Assembly: GCF_044464525.1 (NCBI RefSeq)
Contig: NZ_JBIQLE010000011.1
Coordinates: forward strand, 1 to 64,000
Direction: 5' to 3'
Length of the DNA stretch: 64,000 nucleotides
Source of the DNA: Pusillimonas sp044464525
GTDB lineage: Bacteria; Pseudomonadota; Gammaproteobacteria; Burkholderiales; Burkholderiaceae_B
A program made the position numbers and the translations under genes. The notes under the pieces are model-generated. The model was not told the DNA's origin, ran no database searches, and worked only from the letters and a program-made list of their open reading frames with translations. Of this stretch, positions 25,535 through 33,939 are shown in pieces (position 1 is the stretch's first letter; the number at the start of each line of letters is the position of its first letter).

Positions 25535-27180
25535 ATAAGGTTCCGGTATTGATTGCGGGCGGCGCTTCGGTCGGCCTGTCCATGGCGGCCGAACTGGGCT
25601 GGCGCGGGGTGCCGTGCCTGCTGGTCGAGCAGCGGCCCGAGGTGAATCCGCATCCGCGCGCCAACGCGGTGGGCAATAGGACCATGGAGTATTTTCGTCG
25701 CTGGGGCGTTGACGAAAAGCTGTTCAACAAAGGCATTCCGGCCGACTATCCGGCGGACTACCACTGGGTGTCCAGCATGCATGGCCGCACTTTGCACCGG
25801 ATTTCGATGCTGTCCTACGAACAGCTTATACAGGCGCGCAATAGTGGGGTGGCCGACCCAATGGCCGAGATGTATTGGTCGCCTTATTTGAAGACCATCG
25901 TCGGCCAGCAGCATGTCGAGTACGCATTGAAGGATTACGTGCAGACGCTGGATTGCGTGGACAGCCGCTTTGGCTGGGCTTTGCGCGACTTCGAGCAGGA
26001 TGAGGACGGCGTGACGGCACGCATCGAGTGCCTGGAAACGGGGCGGGTCGAGCAGGTGCGCAGCCGCTTCCTGGTGGGCTGCGATGGCGGGCGCTCTTTG
26101 GTGCGCACCCGGCTTGACGTGCCGATGTCGGGCCGAAGCAATATGGCGCGTTTCGTGTCCATCTATTTTCGCTGCCCAGGGTTCATGCAGGCCCATGATT
26201 TCGATCATGGCAATATCTATTTCCCATTGCGCAAGGAGTACGCCGGCTTTCTCTTGAACTGGGACGGCGGCAGCTTGTGGACATATCATCTTATCTTGCC
26301 GGAAGGCAAAGAATGGAATGAGATCGATCCGGCGGGCGCCGTCTGGGCCTTGCTGGGCAAGCAAGAGCCTTTGGAGGTCATCGAAGTTCAGCCCTGGACC
26401 GCGCACGCGCTCACGGCTGATCAGTACCGTGTGGGAAATGTGTTCCTGGCGGGCGACGCGGCCCACAAGTTTTCTCCCACCGGGGGGCTGGGCATGAACA
26501 CGGGCGTGGGCGATGCCGTGGAGCTGGGCTGGAAGCTCGAGGCCGTGATCAAGGGCTGGGCGCCCGCGCAGTTGCTCGACACCTACCATACTGAACGGCA
26601 TCCCGTGGGCGTGCGCAACACCATGGAGGCTGCCGATAATTTCGACAAGCTCTATTCGGTGATGCAGTACGGGCCTGAACTGGATGCGGACGACGACGCG
26701 GGCGAGGCGCTGCGCCGGACCCTCGGCGAAGAGTTGCAGCGCCAGGAAAAAATCCTGGCCTCGTCGGGCGTTTTACTTGGGTATCGATACAACGATACGC
26801 CGATCTGCATCCCTGATGGCTCGCCCGAGCCGCTCGACGATCCGCGCCGCTACGTGCCCACCGCTCGGCCGGGACACCGTGCGCCCCATGTCTGGCTTAC
26901 GCCTGAAACTTCCATACTCGATCTATTCGGGCCGGGCTTCACTCTGCTTGATTTCAGTGGGTGCAACGCGGGCAGTGGCTGGACACAGCATGCCGACTCG
27001 ATGGGCGTGCCGCTTGCGGTAAGGGAAATCGATCATGCGGGCGCCAAAGATTTATACGGCGCTGAACTGGTGTTGGTGCGTCCCGACATGATGGTGTCCT
27101 GGCGCGGCGGTGTCGGCGCGGACGCTGCCGAGGTTTTGCGAACAGCAAGCGGCCGTTCTTTGCAGCCGGAAACCGCCTGA
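25531..27180 (+). CDS. FAD-dependent monooxygenase (PheA/TfdB/MhpA family), candidate hydroxypicolinate hydroxylase
   Basis: The 549-residue class A flavoprotein monooxygenase has a FAD loop reading GGASVG (10-15), with Ala and Ser where GGGPVG is usual. It also has the second FAD motif FLAGDAAHKFSPTGGLGMNTGVGDAVELGWKL and a thioredoxin-like C-terminal domain (about 440-545). It is coupled to the dioxygenase and hydrolase, and a ring hydroxylase just ahead of a NicX-type dioxygenase would supply 2,5-dihydroxypyridine. 5-Hydroxypicolinate 2-monooxygenase is a described enzyme of this logic. The assignment is by context; the family alone does not fix the substrate. Confidence 0.78.
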   Translation: MNKVPVLIAGGASVGLSMAAELGWRGVPCLLVEQRPEVNPHPRANAVGNRTMEYFRRWGVDEKLFNKGIPADYPADYHWVSSMHGRTLHRISMLSYEQLIQARNSGVADPMAEMYWSPYLKTIVGQQHVEYALKDYVQTLDCVDSRFGWALRDFEQDEDGVTARIECLETGRVEQVRSRFLVGCDGGRSLVRTRLDVPMSGRSNMARFVSIYFRCPGFMQAHDFDHGNIYFPLRKEYAGFLLNWDGGSLWTYHLILPEGKEWNEIDPAGAVWALLGKQEPLEVIEVQPWTAHALTADQYRVGNVFLAGDAAHKFSPTGGLGMNTGVGDAVELGWKLEAVIKGWAPAQLLDTYHTERHPVGVRNTMEAADNFDKLYSVMQYGPELDADDDAGEALRRTLGEELQRQEKILASSGVLLGYRYNDTPICIPDGSPEPLDDPRRYVPTARPGHRAPHVWLTPETSILDLFGPGFTLLDFSGCNAGSGWTQHADSMGVPLAVREIDHAGAKDLYGAELVLVRPDMMVSWRGGVGADAAEVLRTASGRSLQPETA

Positions 27181-27190
27181 GCCTGACCAT

Positions 27191-27217
27191 TGGCCGGTGC
27201 TTCCGAAGCACCGGCCA
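27191..27217. terminator. Strong hairpin between convergent monooxygenase and malonyl-CoA synthetase genes
   Basis: TGGCCGGTGC (27191-27200) pairs perfectly with GCACCGGCCA (27208-27217); TTC/GAA in the loop could extend it to 13 pairs. It lies 10 bases after the monooxygenase stop and 6 bases before the end of matB. No T-run follows on either strand, so it may act as a bidirectional Rho-assisted stop or protect 3' ends. Confidence 0.55.
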
Positions 27218-27223
27218 GTGCGG

Positions 27224-28768
27224 CTATGGCTTGGCAAACGCATCGGCATATTCCTGCCGCAATGCGTTTTTTTGCACCTTGCCCATGGTGTTGCGAGGCA
27301 GTTCGTCGACCAGCACGATCTTTTTCGGCACCTTGAAGTTGGCCAGGCTGGTCTTGAGGCTTGCCTGCAGGGCTTGCAGGTCGGGTGTTGATCCGGCACG
27401 CGGCACGATGACCGCCATGACGGCCTCGCCGAAATCGGCGTGAGGCACGCCGATGACCGCCGACTCTTGCACGCCGGGTGCCTCGTCGATGATCAGCTCG
27501 ATCTCTTTGGGGTAGACGTTGTATCCGCCGGAGATGATCAGGTCTTTGCTACGGCCCACAATGCTTAGATAGTCGGCGGGCATGTCTTCACCACCGAGCG
27601 CACCGACGTCGCCGGTGCGAAACCAGCCGTCCGCGGTGAACTCTTCGCGGGTTTTCTCGGGCATGCGCCAATAACCTGAAAAGACATTGGGGCCGCGTAC
27701 CTGCACGTGGCCGGGCTGGCCGGTTTTCAAGGGTTGGTCGTCGTCATCCACCACGCGTACCGAGACCCCCGGCAAGGCGCGCCCCACGGTGCCGGGTATG
27801 CGCCGGCCAAGCGCGGGGTCGTAGGGGTTGGACGTGAGCATGACGGTTTCGCTCATGCCGTAGCGTTCGAGTATGGGCATGCCGATGCGCGCCTCGAACT
27901 GGCGGAAGGTGTCCACCAACAACGGCGCCGAGCCCGAGACGAAGAGCCGCATTTTGGTGCACAGGTCTTTGGTGAAGCCCGGCTCTGAAAGCAGGCGCAC
28001 ATAGTGGGTTGGCACGCCCATCATTACGGTGCAGCGGGGCAGGTAGTGCAGCGCTTGCTCGGCGTCGAGCCTGGGCAGCCAGATCATCGTGGCGCCGGCA
28101 AGCAAGGCGCCGTGTGCGGCCACGAAGAGGCCATGCACGTGGAAAATGGGCAGAATATGAAGCAACACATCGTCGCTGCGCCAGCCCCAATATTGGTGCA
28201 GCGTTTGCGCATTGGATGACAGGTTGCGATGAGAAAGCATGGCGCCCTTGCTGCGGCCCGTTGTGCCTGATGTGTACAGGATCGCAGCCAGGTCGTCCGC
28301 CTCGCGCGCCAGGGTGTCGAATTCCGGGCTGTGGTTTTGGGCAGCTGACATCAGGCTGCCATTGCCATCAGCGTCCAGGGTCAGTACCTGCAAGGCGCCG
28401 CATTGCCGTGCCAGGGGTTCGCACCACGGCTGGGACGCCGGTGCACACACCACCACAGCCGGTTCGGCATCGTTAAGAAAATAGCTGATCTCGCCTTCGC
28501 GGTAGGCGGTGTTCAGCGGCAGATACACCAGGCCGGCACGTAGCGTGGCCAGATAGAGCATCAAGGCCTCGGGCGACTTATCCACCTGCACCGCCACCCG
28601 TGAGCCCAGCGGTATCTGGTATGAACGCAGCAGGTTGGCGATGCGGCCGCTGATGGCGTCGATGTCGGCCCAGCTATAGGTGCGGGCGGGTGTCTCTATG
28701 GCGACTGCGTTGCGATCTTGTGGAAACCCCGCTTCGAGCACGGAGTAGAGATTCTCGTTATGTTTCAA
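27224..28768 (-). CDS. matB: Malonyl-CoA synthetase (malonate-CoA ligase)
   Basis: The 514-residue ANL-family adenylating enzyme has the P-loop AILYTSGTTGRSKGAMLSH, LERYGMSETVMLTSNPY, and the C-terminal hinge SGGYNVYPKEIE with catalytic Lys in PRNTMGKVQKNALR. N-terminal features (NLYSVLEAGF ... LGSRVAVQVDKSPEALMLYLATLRAG) match MatB/ACSF3 enzymes that convert malonate, ATP and CoA to malonyl-CoA. It is followed on the chromosome by malonyl-CoA decarboxylase on the same strand, which makes malonate the best substrate call. A methylmalonate preference cannot be excluded. Confidence 0.9.
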   Translation of the reverse strand: MKHNENLYSVLEAGFPQDRNAVAIETPARTYSWADIDAISGRIANLLRSYQIPLGSRVAVQVDKSPEALMLYLATLRAGLVYLPLNTAYREGEISYFLNDAEPAVVVCAPASQPWCEPLARQCGALQVLTLDADGNGSLMSAAQNHSPEFDTLAREADDLAAILYTSGTTGRSKGAMLSHRNLSSNAQTLHQYWGWRSDDVLLHILPIFHVHGLFVAAHGALLAGATMIWLPRLDAEQALHYLPRCTVMMGVPTHYVRLLSEPGFTKDLCTKMRLFVSGSAPLLVDTFRQFEARIGMPILERYGMSETVMLTSNPYDPALGRRIPGTVGRALPGVSVRVVDDDDQPLKTGQPGHVQVRGPNVFSGYWRMPEKTREEFTADGWFRTGDVGALGGEDMPADYLSIVGRSKDLIISGGYNVYPKEIELIIDEAPGVQESAVIGVPHADFGEAVMAVIVPRAGSTPDLQALQASLKTSLANFKVPKKIVLVDELPRNTMGKVQKNALRQEYADAFAKP

Positions 28769-28801
28769 GACAATGTCCTTTAAAGCCTATTGATTGGCCT
28801 G

Positions 28802-30112
28802 TTATAGCTTTTGCACGGCGCGCGCCACTCGTGGCGTACCGGCTTCCAATTGAGCCCGGTTCGCGTCAAGCTGTTCCGGCTCGTATAGATAGTTCACCAT
28901 CATGCCGCAAGATTGCTTGCGGCCCTTGACCGATAGGTCGGCCTTCCAATTGAGCCGTTCGATCCGGGCGCCGTTCCCCAGATGGAAGCGGGCCACGGCA
29001 TCCAGGGGTTGGCCGTCTTGCAGTTGAGTCAGGTAGCGAGCCGCCAGGCGCAGACCACAACGCTGCAGCGGTTCGGATGCATCTGAATCGACAGCCTCTT
29101 GTAGCCGCTGACGCCACGACACAGCGGTTGCGCCATTTTCACTGGCGGCCTGATTGGCAAGCGGGCCGAGCAAGCTCTTGATATCCGCTTCGGATTGCTG
29201 GTCGAGCCACTTGGTAAAGCCTGGTATAGGCGACAACGTGGCGAAGGACTTGAGCTTGGGCAGTTCGCGGTTCAGTTCTTCAATCACCCGTTTGAGCAGG
29301 AAGTTGCCAAAGCTGATGCCTCGCAGGCCGGGCTGTGTGGTCGAGATGGAGTAAAAGATCGCCCAGCGCGCCTTGTGCAGCGGATCGACGGGCTGAGCCG
29401 GGTCGAGCAGGGTTTGTACGTCGGCCACCATATTTTCTGCGAACGCCACCTCGACGAAAATAAGCGGCACGTTGCTCATGCGAGGATGGAAGAACGCATA
29501 GCAACGCCGGTCGGCGGCAACACGTCGCCGCATGTCTTCCCATGAGCGAATCTCGTGCACCGCTTCGTATTGAATGAGTTTTTCGAGCAGGGACGCGGGC
29601 GAATCCCAATTGATGTGGCGCAGTTCCAGCATGCCCACGTCGAACCAATTGGACAGCAAATACGCAAGAGGCTCTTCCAGGCTTGCCAGGTTGGCTTCGT
29701 GCTTGCGCCAACGAATCATGTCGGCGCGTAGCTGCACCATCAACTCAAGGCTGTCGCTTTGCGCGTACAGACGCCGAAACAGCCGGGCCGCGGTTTCTTC
29801 GAGCGGCCCGGCGGTTTCGGCGCCGGCCTGCGCCAGGGCCGTCAGCATGGAGCGTCGCTGATCTTCTTCGCCATGGCGGTAGAGCTTTGCCCATTCCCGG
29901 GCAAGTTGATTGGCTGCTTCGTCCTTCGGAGAGGCCAGGTAAAGCGACCGAAGCTGCTGCGGTTCGGGAAGCGGGCTGCGCTCGAACCAGCGGCTGAGCC
30001 GCCCGAGCAGGCCGTCGAATCGATTGGTATCGGCCGCTGCGGCCTGCCCGTTTGAGTCGGTCTGTGGTTCCTTGCGGTGGGCCTGGGAGGCCCCGGGTTT
30101 GGACAACACCAT
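28802..30112 (-). CDS. mcd: Malonyl-CoA decarboxylase
   Basis: The 436-residue protein has an N-terminal helical domain (about 30-160) and a GNAT-like catalytic domain with CYAFFHPRMSNVPLIFVEVAFAENM and FATLSPIPGFTKWL, both diagnostic of malonyl-CoA decarboxylase. It converts malonyl-CoA to acetyl-CoA and CO2. It lies between the GntR regulator (10 bases upstream) and matB (33 bases downstream), so the operon runs gntR-mcd-matB and turns external or internal malonate into acetyl-CoA. No malonate transporter (MatC or MadLM) is adjacent. Confidence 0.93.
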   Translation of the reverse strand: MVLSKPGASQAHRKEPQTDSNGQAAAADTNRFDGLLGRLSRWFERSPLPEPQQLRSLYLASPKDEAANQLAREWAKLYRHGEEDQRRSMLTALAQAGAETAGPLEETAARLFRRLYAQSDSLELMVQLRADMIRWRKHEANLASLEEPLAYLLSNWFDVGMLELRHINWDSPASLLEKLIQYEAVHEIRSWEDMRRRVAADRRCYAFFHPRMSNVPLIFVEVAFAENMVADVQTLLDPAQPVDPLHKARWAIFYSISTTQPGLRGISFGNFLLKRVIEELNRELPKLKSFATLSPIPGFTKWLDQQSEADIKSLLGPLANQAASENGATAVSWRQRLQEAVDSDASEPLQRCGLRLAARYLTQLQDGQPLDAVARFHLGNGARIERLNWKADLSVKGRKQSCGMMVNYLYEPEQLDANRAQLEAGTPRVARAVQKL

Positions 30113-30122
30113 GCTTAGGCTC

Positions 30123-30827
30123 CTATTTGGTTGCAGCCGACGATTGGCCGTTGGAATCGCTTTGCGGCGGGGAATCTTGTTCGGACAGCTCGCGCAGGGC
30201 GTCGAGCTGGTTCAAAAGGTGGGCGCGTGTGACGGCTTCGGCCTGCGCGGGGTCGCGCGCCTTGAGCGCCTGGAAGATCGCCATGTGTTCGGCGCAGGAC
30301 TCGTCGATGCGCCCTGGATGCTTCAGGCTGCGGTGACGGAACAGGCTGAGCACCCGGCGCAGGTTGTCGATCAGGTCGGACAGCCAGCGGTTGGCGGCCA
30401 GGTCCTGGATGGCGGTGTGGATGTGGACGTTGGCGGCGTAATACTGGTTCACGTCGCCCTGCTTGGCGAACCGCTGCAGTTCGGCATGCATGGGCTCGAG
30501 CCTGGCCAGGTCGCTGTCTGTGGCTTTGGTCGCGGCTTCGTAGGCGCAGCGGCCTTCGAGCATGGCCATCAACGGGAAGATCTCTTCCAGATCTTGCGCG
30601 GTAAGTTCGTTTACAAAGCAGCCGCGCCGGGGCTTCATGTGGAGCAGGCCTTCGGCCACGAGCACTTTCAGGGCTTCGCGCAGCGGCGTGCGGGATATGC
30701 CCAGCGACGCAGTCAGGCTGACTTCGTCCACCCACTGGCCGGGTTCCAGCTCGCCTTTTTGGATCATGTCGCGCAAACGGTCGGCGACTTCCTGGTAGAG
30801 GCCTTTTTGTTCGATGCGGATGACCAT
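30123..30827 (-). CDS. GntR-family (FadR/FCD type) regulator, MatR-like
   Basis: The 234-residue protein has an N-terminal winged helix-turn-helix (VADRLRDMIQKGELEPGQWVDEVSLTASLGISRTPLREALKVLVAEGLL) and a C-terminal FCD ligand domain (EIFPLMAMLEGRCAYEAA ... HIHTAIQDLAANRWL), whose His and Asp residues usually bind a metal and a carboxylic acid. As the first gene of the mcd-matB operon it probably senses malonate and represses its own promoter, like MatR. Confidence 0.9.
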   Translation of the reverse strand: MVIRIEQKGLYQEVADRLRDMIQKGELEPGQWVDEVSLTASLGISRTPLREALKVLVAEGLLHMKPRRGCFVNELTAQDLEEIFPLMAMLEGRCAYEAATKATDSDLARLEPMHAELQRFAKQGDVNQYYAANVHIHTAIQDLAANRWLSDLIDNLRRVLSLFRHRSLKHPGRIDESCAEHMAIFQALKARDPAQAEAVTRAHLLNQLDALRELSEQDSPPQSDSNGQSSAATK

Positions 30828-30841
30828 GGCTTTGGCCTCTG

Positions 30842-30861
30842 TAATTAATAATGAATAATTA
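30842..30861. promoter_or_regulatory. Candidate GntR operator
   Basis: TAATTAATAATGAATAATTA is an imperfect 20-base palindrome (8 of 10 positions pair) 15 bases upstream of the gntR start, in an AT-rich patch in otherwise GC-rich DNA. The position fits autorepression. Binding is inferred. Confidence 0.5.
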
Positions 30862-31016
30862 TAGAGGCGTTGAAGAAAGAATCAAAGGTAAGAATTAGGT
30901 GATGGACGGGTTGCTTTAAATACGAGCCTCCAGTTGAGATCACGTATAAGCGTTTGTGAATCTTTGTGCTGTGAAATCAGCACGCAGATAGGGCGGTTTT
31001 TTGAGTTCTTATGGTC

Positions 31017-31050
31017 GGGTGGGGGGCGGCCTATAGGCCGCCCCCCACCC
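31017..31050. repeat. 34-base perfect GC-rich palindrome downstream of the M20 gene
   Basis: The 17-base arms are identical in reverse complement: the left arm starts GGGTGGGGGGCGGCC and the centre is TATA. As RNA it would form a 15-bp stem with a four-base loop. It lies 64 bases after the end of the leftward amidohydrolase operon, so it probably marks that transcript's 3' end, though no clear U-run follows. A smaller hairpin, GTGCTG-TGAAAT-CAGCAC, lies at 30966-30983 with TTTTTT about 13 bases beyond it. The rest of 30862-31113 shows no gene. Confidence 0.6.
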
Positions 31051-31113
31051 TGGCGTCGTAGATGCGGTGAGGGTTGCGTGAACAGGGGCGCGGGCCGTGC
31101 ATTTACCCAGGTC

Positions 31114-32298
31114 TTACTTGAGGAATTCTTCCGTCAGCATGGCCCAGTAAGCCGCCCCGATGGGCAGGTTCTGGTCGTTGAAGTCATAGCCTGGGTTATG
31201 CACTTCGCAGCCGCCCGGCATGCCGCCTTCGCCGTTGCCGATGAACAGATAGCAGCCGGGGCGCTTTTCGAGCATGAAGGCGAAGTCTTCGCTGGCGGTC
31301 AGGGCATCGCATTGCGGGTCGACGTTGTCTTCGCCCACCAGCTTGCGGCCGATCTGGCGTGCAAACTCGGTTTCGTCGGGGGTATTGACCAGCACAGAGT
31401 AGCCCTGCCGATAGTCCACGTCGGCTTGTACACCGAAAGATTGGGCCTGTGCCTGGACAATCTCCTTGATGCGCTGCTCTATCAAAAGCCGTAGTTCCCG
31501 TGAGAGCGAACGCACGCTTAGTTCCAGGCGGGCACTGTTGGGAATTACGTTGTTGGCCTTGCCGGCCTGCACGGACGCCACGGTGACGACGCCGGTATCT
31601 TGAGGATCGGCGTTACGTGAAATAACGGTTTGCAGGGCCATGATGATGCTTGCCGCGGCGACGACCGGGTCAACGGCCAACTGCGGCATGGCGCTGTGGC
31701 CGCCCTTGCCGGTGAGCGTGATGGTGACATAATCGGACGAGGCCATGGCCGCGCCTTCGCGAAACAGCAGGCGCCCTTGTTTGACGCCCGGCATATTGTG
31801 CATGGCGAAGATGGCGTCGCAGGGATACTTCTCGAACAGGCCGTCTTCGATCATGCGCTTGGCGCCCCCCAGGCTTTCTTCAGCAGGCTGGAAGATGAGG
31901 TTCAACGTGCCTGAAAACTTGCCGTGCTCGGCCAGGTACTGGGCGGCGGCCAGCAGCATGGTGGTATGGCCGTCGTGGCCGCAAGCGTGCATGACGCCGG
32001 GATGGCGGCTGGCGTAGGGCAGGCCGGTTTCTTCCTGGATGGGCAAGGCGTCCATGTCGGCGCGTATGCCCAGGCTGCGGCTGCCGTCGCCCCGCTTCAA
32101 GCGCCCCACCACGCCGGTTTCGCCCAGGCCTCGCTCCACCTCGTAGCCCCACTCTTCAAGGCGCTTTGCCACCAGCTCGCTGGTGCGGAACTCTTCGAAG
32201 CCCAGTTCGGGGTGCCGGTGGATGTCGTGGCGCACGGCGGCGATGTCGTCGGCCTGCCGGCTCATGTGTTCCAGATAGCTTTGTGGTTGCGTGATCAT
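31114..32298 (-). CDS. M20-family amidohydrolase (hippurate hydrolase / N-acyl-amino-acid hydrolase type)
   Basis: The 394-residue metallopeptidase has GIRADMDALPIQEETG, HACGHDGHTTMLLAAA and QPAEESLGGAKRMIEDG, which carry the metal-binding residues, plus a lid dimerisation domain (about 185-290). Relatives cut amide bonds of hippurate, indole-3-acetyl-amino acids or N-acyl amino acids. It is the last gene of an oligopeptide-type ABC operon (3 bases from the ATPase gene), so imported amide conjugates are probably split here. The actual substrate is unknown. Confidence 0.88.
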   Translation of the reverse strand: MITQPQSYLEHMSRQADDIAAVRHDIHRHPELGFEEFRTSELVAKRLEEWGYEVERGLGETGVVGRLKRGDGSRSLGIRADMDALPIQEETGLPYASRHPGVMHACGHDGHTTMLLAAAQYLAEHGKFSGTLNLIFQPAEESLGGAKRMIEDGLFEKYPCDAIFAMHNMPGVKQGRLLFREGAAMASSDYVTITLTGKGGHSAMPQLAVDPVVAAASIIMALQTVISRNADPQDTGVVTVASVQAGKANNVIPNSARLELSVRSLSRELRLLIEQRIKEIVQAQAQSFGVQADVDYRQGYSVLVNTPDETEFARQIGRKLVGEDNVDPQCDALTASEDFAFMLEKRPGCYLFIGNGEGGMPGGCEVHNPGYDFNDQNLPIGAAYWAMLTEEFLK

Positions 32299-32301
32299 GA
32301 A

Positions 32302-33936
32302 TTAACCTTGAAAACAAAAATCGCGCCCCGGCGCCGATGCCAACAGCTTGGCGGTGTAGGCGTGCCGGGGCGTGTTGAAGACTTCTTGCGTACCGCCTTG
32401 CTCGACGACTTCGCCTTGATGCATGACGATGATGCTGTCGCAAATCTGGCTGGCGACGCGCAGGTCGTGGGTGATGAACAATATGCCCAGCGACAGCCGC
32501 TTCTGGATGTCGGCAAGTAATTCCAGAATCTGCGCCTGAACGGATACGTCAAGCGCCGACACGGCCTCGTCAGCGATCAGCACCTTGGCTTCGCAGGCCA
32601 GTGCCCGGGCAATTGAGATGCGCTGGCGTTGGCCGCCCGAGAATTCGCTGGGATAGCGATGAAGAGCTTCGGGGCTCAGGCGTACGAGATGCATTAATTC
32701 CTGGGCTCGACGCCAGGCTTGGTCGCGCGGCACGCCGAAGTTGATCGGCCCTTCGATGATCGAAGCGCCAACCGTCTGGCGCGGGTTCAGCGAACGATAA
32801 GGGTCCTGGAAGACAACTTGAACGTGGCGCCTAAAAGGCGAAAGCTGTCGATGGCCGGCGTGGGCCATCGACCGGCCAAGCGCAAGAATATCGCCGGACG
32901 AAGGCTCGATCAGGCGAGCGATGCAGCGCGCGATTGTCGACTTCCCCGAACCTGATTCGCCAACGATGCCCACGGTTTCGCCCGGTCGCACCGACAGCGA
33001 AACATCATGCGCTGCGCGTACTTCACGGCGCTTGGCAGGCCAGCTTCCCGTGCGGTAGGTTTTTGAAACGCCATGTGCCGCCAGCAATGGCTCGGCATGG
33101 GGTATGGCGGGCCGGGCAGAGGGCGTCATCGACGGCACGGCCTTCAGAAGCATCTGGGTATAGGGCTTGCCGGGCCGGGTTAGCACCTGCGTCTTCGAGC
33201 CCGACTCGATCATGGAGCCCAGTTGCATCACTGCAACCTCGTCGGCGATTTCGGCCACCACGCCGAAGTCGTGCGTAATGAACAGCACGGCGGTCTCGCT
33301 TTCGCGCTGCAAGGTCAGGATCAGTTTCAGTATCTCGGCCTGGGTCGTGACATCCAGCGCCGTGGTGGGTTCGTCGCAGATAAGCAGGGCGGGCTTCAGA
33401 ATCAAGGCCATGGCGATGACAATGCGTTGCCGCTGGCCGCCCGAAAGCTGATGCGGATACGAGGCGAAGATGCGTTCGGGCTCTGGAAGCCGGACGCGCG
33501 CGAAGATTTCCAAAATAGCTTGACGCTGTTGGGAGGAATTCAGCGCGGTGTGCTGCTTGAGCAGTTCCGCAACCTGCGCGCCGCAGCTCATCGTGGGGTT
33601 CAAGGCCGTCATGGGTTCTTGAAAAACCATGGCCATGGCCGTGCCTCGAAGCCGGCGCAGCTGCTCTTGGGAGGCGTTGAATAGTTCTTTGCCCTGAAGC
33701 TTGATCGACCCGCTGCTGAGCCCAAGCTGCTTGGGAAGCAGGCCCATTACAGCGTTGGCGATTACCGATTTCCCCGACCCCGATTCACCCACCAGGCACA
33801 GTATCTTGCCCGGCGAAACCTCAAAGGAAATGTCTTCGACCGCATGGGGGCGGTCTGCCCCGCCGGGAAGGCTGATGGTCAGGTTTCGTACGCTGAGGAC
33901 GGGTGTGTCGCCTGAGGCGATGGTGCTGGCGTTCAT
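32302..33936 (-). CDS. Fused dipeptide/oligopeptide ABC transporter ATP-binding protein (DppD-DppF, GsiA type)
   Basis: The 544-residue protein has two full ABC domains: Walker A GESGSGKSVIANAVMG with LSGGQRQRIVIAMAL, then GESGSGKSTIARCIARL with FSGGQRQRISIARAL. Such fusions replace separate DppD and DppF subunits. It energises the DppB/DppC permeases encoded upstream; gaps of 3 bases on both sides show one operon. Confidence 0.93.
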   Translation of the reverse strand: MNASTIASGDTPVLSVRNLTISLPGGADRPHAVEDISFEVSPGKILCLVGESGSGKSVIANAVMGLLPKQLGLSSGSIKLQGKELFNASQEQLRRLRGTAMAMVFQEPMTALNPTMSCGAQVAELLKQHTALNSSQQRQAILEIFARVRLPEPERIFASYPHQLSGGQRQRIVIAMALILKPALLICDEPTTALDVTTQAEILKLILTLQRESETAVLFITHDFGVVAEIADEVAVMQLGSMIESGSKTQVLTRPGKPYTQMLLKAVPSMTPSARPAIPHAEPLLAAHGVSKTYRTGSWPAKRREVRAAHDVSLSVRPGETVGIVGESGSGKSTIARCIARLIEPSSGDILALGRSMAHAGHRQLSPFRRHVQVVFQDPYRSLNPRQTVGASIIEGPINFGVPRDQAWRRAQELMHLVRLSPEALHRYPSEFSGGQRQRISIARALACEAKVLIADEAVSALDVSVQAQILELLADIQKRLSLGILFITHDLRVASQICDSIIVMHQGEVVEQGGTQEVFNTPRHAYTAKLLASAPGRDFCFQG

Positions 33937-33939
33937 GGC

